A DNA stretch of 64,000 nt from Halichoerus grypus. Taxonomy: Eukaryota > Chordata > Mammalia > Carnivora > Phocidae. Below, piece after piece: positions 56,931 to 64,000 of the stretch. A model generated the notes under the pieces. It saw only the letters and a program-made list of their open reading frames with translations. It searched no databases and was not told the DNA's origin. Location of the stretch: NCBI RefSeq assembly GCF_964656455.1, contig NC_135715.1, positions 167,306,437 through 167,370,436 of the forward strand. The letters are read 5' to 3'. A program made the translations under genes and the position numbers. Position 1 is the first letter of the stretch. The number at the start of each line of letters is the position of its first letter.

Positions 56931-59658
56931 TAGAGTTTCCGTTCCAGTGTGGGTCTACATTCTCGAGAGCCCACCTACCAGTTTTATTATGGTTTGCTGC
57001 ATCAAACACATATGTTTGCTCTCAGACCTTAGTCATCCATATTTTTTTAATATAGCAAATCTTCAGTGTTCAGAATTAGTATGGCATGTTTGAATTTAAA
57101 CACTTGTAATTGAAAGAAGTGAAAATCCAAACAATGCTTTGGGCGAGGCAAATGATGTGCAGGAGAAGATGATCATTGGAAACAGCTTGTCATGTAGATG
57201 AGCAGTGCCCCCTTGGCACTGTTTTAAAGGCAAACAAAAAAATTACATATGGCAAAGTGCTCTTGTATATTTATCTAGTCGGGCATATTATTAATGTGTC
57301 TTCTTTAGCAGTTTGAGTTTATGCTATGTTGTAATTACAAATACTTTCCCCCCTTTGTAGACTTCTCTTTTGCCCTATTTAGAGAAGAAACTCAGTTCAA
57401 AACTTTTTTTCTTCAGTAATCCCCTTGCCCCTCCGTGTGTGTGTGTGCACGCAGATAGTGTCCCTGAGCCACGGTAGGTAATAGAGAAACCCAATCAGGA
57501 CGAGACCCTGTCTTTCTCATGCACAGCTTCTCAACCTCAGCCCCATCAACACCCTTGGTTGTTCTAGCTGCATCATGACTCCCATACATGGTATGCTTTC
57601 AACTCCAAGGTTGGCTAGGGCACCTCCTCCTCAGTCCGGTCCATCATCTTCCAAGATCAGATACCTGGATTCCAAAAGTGAATACAGAAAGGGAACACCT
57701 TCCTAAGGGCCAGAACTACCTACACAGAGCACTGGGAGCTCTGGATTTAAAAAGTCCAAAAAGCTTTTCTGGCTTTACCAAGGCCAACAGAAGCTCATGC
57801 AAATTAGATATTGCACATTTTCACTGCTATGTTAAAAAGATGAATAACTCAAATGTTACAGTTAGAAGAGGTTTCAAAGTCGACTGTGTTGCTGTCCCCA
57901 TTCCTCCTTCATCCTAATGATTTTCCATTAGGTTAATATACTAGATATGTTATGAAAAACAGTCAGATACATATTATGTGACCTTTGATTTTTAATTTTC
58001 ACTTGAAGCCCCTCTGGGATATATTCCTGATGCCCCGCAGAGCATCTGTGTGTGTCTGGGCCATTAGCCAGGGATTTAAATTGGCAACTAGGTGTATTAA
58101 GGAGAAAATGAGTCCCTTAGGATTGTTGCAGGTGTATTAACGCCATGCTGAAAAGTACAGTCAAGGTTCTTGACTTCAGTTAGACCAGAGTGCCAATGGG
58201 CAGCACCAGTTCTGAGTTACACTGGACTTTGTCAAGTAACCCTCCTGAGGCTTAGGGCGAGGTGAATCTCAGAAAAGCCAAAGCTTGCAGTCCATGCTTT
58301 TTGTTTCCAAAAGATTGAAAGTAATAATTTATCAAATTATTGACAAAAGCATCAACATTGAAGTGGCTCTTCCTGACGAAAGAAAGAGAAGTTAAACCCT
58401 AATTACTAATGACCTTTTGCCCCTAAAACATTGAGAGAGGAAGGGGAAAAATAAAGAAGAGAATTATGTAACAGTTATGAATGGCTCAGATGGCTCAATT
58501 GAATGATATTGCTGAGTTATTGCTTTGTCATTGTTTTACTTCCAAGAAGAGATGACTGTGAATTTGCATAAAATACTTTTACTACTTAATAGAATCCTCC
58601 CATTGAATTAGAATGAAGTTTAGAGATATTCTAGTCCAGTCTTGTTTTACAGAAACAAAAATTAGTGGATTGGCCATTGTCAAGCAAATATGTTCCAGGT
58701 TATTTTTATGTATGTTATTTTTGTGTTTGTCGGATTCTCCCATCATCCAATGAAGACCTTTGCTGCTAGTGTTGCACTCTGAGATCCAGGAGCAGGGTGT
58801 TGCTCTCTGGCCCAACTCAAGTCAGACCCTTCTCCAAGTGTCACAGGACATCGTCCCTACCTCAGCTTCCCACCTGGGACTGTGGTGTGTTTGGTCTGGT
58901 CTGGCTCCACTGCCTAATATCATCACTGGGACTTTGTTTTGTTCATCTGTGAACTCCACATGTTTTATAAGGGATTCATAAGCTGTTGGTGTTCAATAAT
59001 TAGTTTTTGCTGAGAAAAATAAATGATCATAAACCAATCTACTTAGCGACATATAGATTTAGTTACAAGTAGAAATTTTTTTTTTCCTTCATTCCTCTGA
59101 GTATTTTAATGTAGATTAATTAATGAAAATCCATTTGTTATAGAGTTAGGAACTTGAGGGAAGAGGCCACAGCAGGACTGAGGAGGTAGAAGGAGCTATA
59201 GTAACGTATACTCAAGGATTCTGCATTAATCAAGCACATTTTCGTCAAGGGACCTGCATGACTTTACTATGATCCATCACTCCCAAATGTCTGGATCTTA
59301 ATTTTAAATTTTGTTCTTGGGGCTAGAGATAGACATAGAGATACAATAGAGTAGTTGCCTACTTTTATAAGATAGTTTTGGCCTGTAAGGAAAAAGATAC
59401 AAGAATTCTTAATAGAGCCCTCTAAAGTGTGTGGGACTAGTTTATAATGTATTTAATAAAGGGCTGAGATATGAAGCAACTATAATAAATTAGAACATAT
59501 CAGAGAACAAAACTAAAATTATGAATTACTCTCTTAAAACTACCTTGTCAAATGATGATTAAACACATATTTATACCACAGTATTTTACAGCATGTATTT
59601 TTTTAAAGTAGTATTGCGTATTTCCTTTTAAGATTGCACTAGGAGAAAATATTAGTAT
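56931..59658. other. Mostly unassigned sequence
   Basis: An old MIR-like scrap may lie at 58605-58690 ('tctagtccagtcttgtttta'). The 109-codon frame at 57588-57917 has no domain. Otherwise unique sequence. Confidence 0.45.
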
Positions 59659-59676
59659 TTCCAGCTTATTGCATTT

Positions 59677-60463
59677 TTTTCCCATACATCACACAGTGCT
59701 CATCACGACAAGTGCCCTTTTTAATCCCCATCACCTGTTTCACCCATCCCCCCATTCCACTCCCTCTGGTAACCAGTTTCATTCTTTTTCATGTTGTTGT
59801 CCAGTTTTCCCAACATTATTTGTGAAAGAGACTTTTTCCTCTTGCCTATTTCCTGCTTTGTCGAAGATTAATTGACCACATAATTGTGGGTTTATTTCTG
59901 AGTTTTCTATTCTGTTCCATTGATCTATCTGTCTATTTTTATGCCAGTACCATACTGTTTTGATTACTACAGCTTGGTAATATAACTTGAAGTCTGGAAT
60001 TGTGATGCCTCCAGATTTGCTTTGCTTTTTCAAAATTGCTTTGGCTATTTGGGGTCCTTTGTGGTTCCATATAAATTTTAAGATTGTTTGTTCTAGCTTT
60101 GTGAAAATTGCTGTCGGTATTATGATAGGTATTGCATTAAATGTGTAGATTGCTTTGGGTAGTATAGACATTTTAGCAATATTTGCTCTTCCAATCCATG
60201 AGCATGGAATGTCTTTCCGTTTCTATGTGTTGTCTTCGATTTCTTTCATCAATATCTTATAGTTTTCAGAGTACAGGTCTTTCACCTCTTTGGTTAGGTT
60301 TATTCCTAGGTATCTTATTGTTTTTGGTGCAGTTGTAAATGGGATTTTCTTAATTTCTCTTTCTGCTGCTTCATTATTAGTGTATAGAAATGCAACAGAT
60401 TTCTGCACATTGATTTTTTTATCCTGTGACTTTACTGAATTCATTTATCAGTTCTAGTAGTTC
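59677..60463 (-). mobile_element. L1, antisense, truncated and internally deleted
   Basis: Begins with T run and reversed L1 3' UTR (59680-59775), then passes directly to reversed ORF2 sequence from well upstream of the ORF2 end. Two minus-strand frames remain: 59779-60171 ('[20 protein letters not shown]', the conserved post-RT region) and 60223-60444 ('[19 protein letters not shown]'). The ORF2 C-terminal part found in the L1 at 25659 is missing. Probable 18-base TSD with two mismatches at 59659-59676 and 60464-60481 ('ttccagcttattgcattt'). Confidence 0.9.
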
Positions 60464-60481
60464 TTCCAGCTTACTGAATTT

Positions 60482-61382
60482 ATTCACCCCATGCAATCCT
60501 TGCCCTACTATTTCTCTTCGGCTTCACCAGTTGAGGGTACACCACCCCACACTTTACTCACATTGCACAAACCTGATTCATAGCGTTTTATGACATTGAA
60601 CCAATCTAGGGAGGCAAATTTAGAAATGGGTACTCATTATGTTAGATGCATTCTATAGTGGTTAACTCAAGGGGAGCTTGAGACGTGGGCATTCTACCAG
60701 GAGACGAACCAAAGCAATTTTGGTTACAACTGACTTGTGGTTTGATCTTTGCAGATGTACTTAACTTTGATCTAGGTTTCAGGAAGTCACTGCAGTTCAG
60801 TGGAGCCAAGTGTGGTAAGTGCCTGAAGACAATGACATTATGCATATGTTTTGTCAGCTGGATTTTTTTTTTTCTTGGTCAGAAAGGGAAATTATGAGTC
60901 CTTCATATAATTCATATGGTACAGGTTGGGAGAAAGGCAATCACACAGCTTTTAAAATAGTTATTATTCGATTATTCTAGTAACCTAGGAAAAAAGCAAA
61001 ATCTATAGGAAAAGGATTCTCAGTATTGGTTTCTGACAAATGGTTTCCGATTATATTCAGTATGTTATATTCAATATTCCTCACTTTGGAGATCAGTATT
61101 GTTATGAGAAAGAGAGAGGGGAGCTGTGTATTTTATATATGTTATTATAAAAACATTATACATTATATTACAAATTATGTTATTACAAAAATATACTTAT
61201 ATATTATTACAAAAATCAAATGTGCATGTAAGTAACAATGGCAAATTCAGTAAGTCACAAAATACTAGGGAAAAGAGCAGTGCTTCTTGGAGGCTGAAAT
61301 AGGTGATTTTCAGACAAAATATTAAGTAATTTTTACTTCACAAGGAGTAAAATGCATGGAAATTATTATTCCAGGCTTACAT
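60482..61382. other. Unassigned sequence
   Basis: AT-simple stretch at 61130-61215. An exon-like 'tttcag...gtgtggtaagt' arrangement at 60770-60820 is weak (no pyrimidine tract). Confidence 0.45.
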
Positions 61383-61398
61383 AGATATATATAGTTTA

Positions 61399-61567
61399 TT
61401 TTTTAAAAGATTTTATTTATTTATTTATTTATTTGGTTAGGGTGTGGGCAGCAGAGGGGGAGGGACAAGCAGAGCCTGACACGGGGCTCGATCCCACAAC
61501 CCTGAGATCATGACCTGAGTGGAAATCAAGAGTCAGACACTCAACTGATTGAGCCACCCAAGCACCC
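61399..61567 (-). mobile_element. Can-SINE, shortened body
   Basis: 'agattttatttatttattta', short GA body, 'gagatcatgacctgagtgga', reversed head 'gagccacccaagcaccc'. Perfect 16-base TSD 'agatatatatagttta' at 61383-61398 and 61568-61583. Confidence 0.95.
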
Positions 61568-61583
61568 AGATATATATAGTTTA

Positions 61584-62227
61584 AACCTATAAACAGGCAT
61601 GAAGAGAACATAGATCATTTTCTCAGTTCAACCAATAGCATTTCTGAATCCAATTTGGTCATGATTTATCCTCTTCTTTCTAACAGGGATAATTTCAAAT
61701 ATAATTTAAAATAGAGATTTTTTTTTTGCAAGTGATAGCTTTTTACTATATTATCCACTTTGTAGAAAGCACCTTTCTCCCTACCTAATAATTTTCTGTG
61801 TATATAAAGAGGAGTGATTTAGCTCTGTTCCTTATCTTGGTCCTATAGACTGGAAAGTTGGTTTATAGTTATATATATCCTTAAACACCAATGTATTATG
61901 GGAAAGCAGTTTGCTTATGTCATGGAATTTGCATAAAGGAGGTAACATCCTACTATGTGCTTATAATATATGCACCATGTCATAGACAAATCACAAGTCA
62001 GGGAGTATAAAACCACCTTCTAATCAGTTCTTAAAAATACATATTTGTAAGATTTCGTGTTTTTTTTTAATGTAAAAAGTATAAATTGTGGAAGGAATTT
62101 TATTATCTATTTAATTTAAGCCACTGTATACAACTCAACTACACGTGTTCCCTCTTATTCCCACTCCAGTGCAGTTGTCTTGAGGGTACAATATTTTACA
62201 ACATTTGGGAAAAAATAATATTTATTT
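61584..62227. other. Unassigned AT-rich sequence
   Basis: Nothing recognised. Confidence 0.5.
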
Positions 62228-62242
62228 AGCAATAAGTGCTTA

Positions 62243-62435
62243 TTTATTTTTTTAATATATTTTTTATTACTTATGAGAGAGAGAGCACGAGCGAGGAGCA
62301 GGGAGAAGCAGAGGGAGAGGGAGAAGCAAAATCCTCCACTGAGCAGGGAGCCTGATGCGAGGCTCAATCCCAGGACCCCAAGATCATGACTTGAGTGGAA
62401 GGCAGATGCTTAACCAACTGAGGCACCCAGGCGCC
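62243..62435 (-). mobile_element. Can-SINE, old copy
   Basis: T-rich start, GA-rich body, 'aactgaggcacccaggcgcc' end. Eroded TSD 'agcaataagtgctta' (62228-62242) against 'agcagtaaatgttta' (62436-62450), three mismatches. Confidence 0.92.
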
Positions 62436-62450
62436 AGCAGTAAATGTTTA

Positions 62451-64000
62451 ATAGATATATTCTTACTTCAACCAAGGGTATATTTGAAAGGAGAAGCCTC
62501 ACAAAACTTATCACCAGAAATTATGTTGAATAGTGAAGTACAACTTAGGGGTCAAATCGATATTGTTACGTTCTAACAGAAACAACCATCCTTCTGGTTT
62601 TATATGAATCCATAAAAACAACAAAAACAACCACCACACTTTTTTGAACTATTGTTTTTAGCTTCTATTATGTATCAATTCTGAGTATCAACCTTTGTAT
62701 GTATGCATTCTCCTGTCTTTTAACACATTTTTTACATTAATGCTATGTAATTATCTCAAAGTACATGGACTATAAATATTCTGAGTACCTAAGTACAAGA
62801 AACATGGATAGGGTGGGTCACAATGTAACAGTATTCTAGATCTTTCTATGAGGATTGTCTAGGAAAATTATAAGCAAGAATTAACATAGTCAATACATTC
62901 TGGGCTTTTATTAGACGAAGCTTTCTCTTCTTCAAAATAGAAGATGCTTTCAATGGTAAAATGATTTTATCCTTTTAGCTTGAATATATTTTATTACAGT
63001 TAAAACTTTGCATGTCAAGAAACAGGTTTTCTTATCTTCCAAGATAGAGGAAAAAGCCTGTGGAAGAAACAAACATTTAGAAAATACTGTTATGAATTTT
63101 AAGCTGAGGCCTTCTCCAAGAACATAATGGTAGATCCTAATTTTGGAAATAAGAGTCCTGTCCATCTCAAAGTGATAACAGTCAGGACTAAGATCCATTG
63201 ACCTCTGACTTAGATGGTCTCTCTTACTTTGGAATTAAGCATCTCCGTAAACAGATGCTAAAGAAAGGCTCGTTTACAGAAGAAAGTAAAATAGCCAAAC
63301 TGCAGTAATCCTTCCATAATGTTTTTTTTTTTTTTTATTCTCTTATACTTATAATTCAGGCCATAATTTAGGAACTATGTTGCTGCTTACCACTAGCTAT
63401 CTTGAAAATGACACATAGTATCCTGGTCAGAGCCCCGTTTCCCTAATGGTGATTAAAACTGGGCTGAGAGCCCAATGTAATAAAAACAGTCTCAGAGCTT
63501 TTTCGCTAACCTTAGTCTGGGAAGAGCAACACTGGAGGTTTTATTTCTTGAAAAATACACAATGTCCATATGATTAAATGCTCTTTGGTTTCTTTTCCAC
63601 CATAGGCTGCACACTCAGGCCTTAATTGTTCAGCTGTTCGTTTAACCCATCACCTGAATATTGCTCTTGAATGGAATCTGTCTTGATACCAAGCCTTTTA
63701 AGTTTTCTTTGTTACAATTCATCTTTCTTATACTAAACGAAGTGTCTTCTCTCATTTGGGAAAAGTGAGGTTGTTGGAGGAAAAAAAAGACCAACAAAGA
63801 TTTTTCATTCTGCATGTATCAGGGCAAATCCTTTTTCCTGTCTTAATTGAATTCAGTTAAGTGTTCAAAAACTTAGCCACAAAGATTGGCTGAGCTATTT
63901 TTCTTTTTAAATGAGGCCAAGTCTTGTTGGCATCCATGACGAAGACCATACTGTGCAAGGGCAGATTGCCAGCAGGTTTAACGTTCAAGTCCAGTGTTTC
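62451..64000. other. Unassigned sequence to the window end
   Basis: AT-rich and unique, with a T16 run at about 63321-63336. No exon, RNA gene or transposon recognised. Confidence 0.5.

Noticed and set aside
57510..57620. MER20-type DNA transposon suggested by 'cttctcaacctcagccccat'
   Set aside because: Only about 35 bases resemble such an end, and no matching inverted repeat was found.
60756..60836. Exon-like segment bounded by 'tttcag' and 'gtaagt'
   Set aside because: No pyrimidine tract before the acceptor, no conserved frame, and such pairs occur by chance in 64 kb.
1..64000. CRISPR arrays, operons, ribosome binding sites or phage genes
   Set aside because: Repeat content, base composition and splice signals are mammalian; no regularly spaced short repeats or dense coding are present.

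Overview
This is mammalian, almost entirely non-coding nuclear DNA from a carnivore. The diagnosis rests on sixteen tRNA-derived Can-SINE copies (heads like 'gcgcctgggtggctcag', CT-rich body, 'aaataaataaa' tail), most with visible target-site duplications (TSDs), and on carnivore-type L1 3' ends. The SINE heads read 'gcgcctgggtggctcag' and lack the canid-type head, so I infer a non-canid caniform (bear, pinniped or mustelid lineage). No intact protein-coding gene is visible.

Layout. 1-4.6 kb is a nest of L1 fragments: an old sense L1 whose ORF2 is interrupted by two younger L1 3' ends, two SINEs and a TA/TG microsatellite, followed by a second sense ORF2 piece and an antisense L1. 4.65-9.7 kb is a minus-strand, 5'-truncated endogenous retrovirus: decayed pol (reverse transcriptase, RNase H, integrase), an unassigned downstream part and a candidate 3' LTR. 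A SINE has inserted in its reverse transcriptase region. 9.7-10.8 kb is more sense L1, and 11.3-12.1 kb is old MIR and L2.

The main functional feature is a CpG island at about 12.4-12.96 kb. It holds tandem GC boxes, a triplet-rich polypyrimidine tract and a good splice donor (CAG|GTAAGAG, exon end 12927). I read it as the TATA-less promoter and first exon of a plus-strand gene whose remaining exons are outside the window or unrecognised. I cannot name the gene. Everything from 12.93 kb to 64 kb then looks like one long first intron or intergenic sequence: AT-rich, with scattered SINEs, MIR, L2, two 5'-truncated L1s, one tiny L1, a MaLR-type LTR, two old inverted-repeat DNA transposons, microsatellites, and long stretches of unique sequence. 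Some of the unique sequence (14.2-14.7 kb, 20.45-21.25 kb) could be regulatory.

Nothing here looks like a new gene system. The most checkable points are the unnamed CpG-island first exon, with an ATG frame open through its donor; the stepwise inactivation of the retroviral integrase; the datable nested insertions; a poly(A)-tailed retrocopy-like fragment at 39.84-39.98 kb; and two structurally odd SINEs. Repeat family names come from recognising conserved segments by eye, not from a database search.
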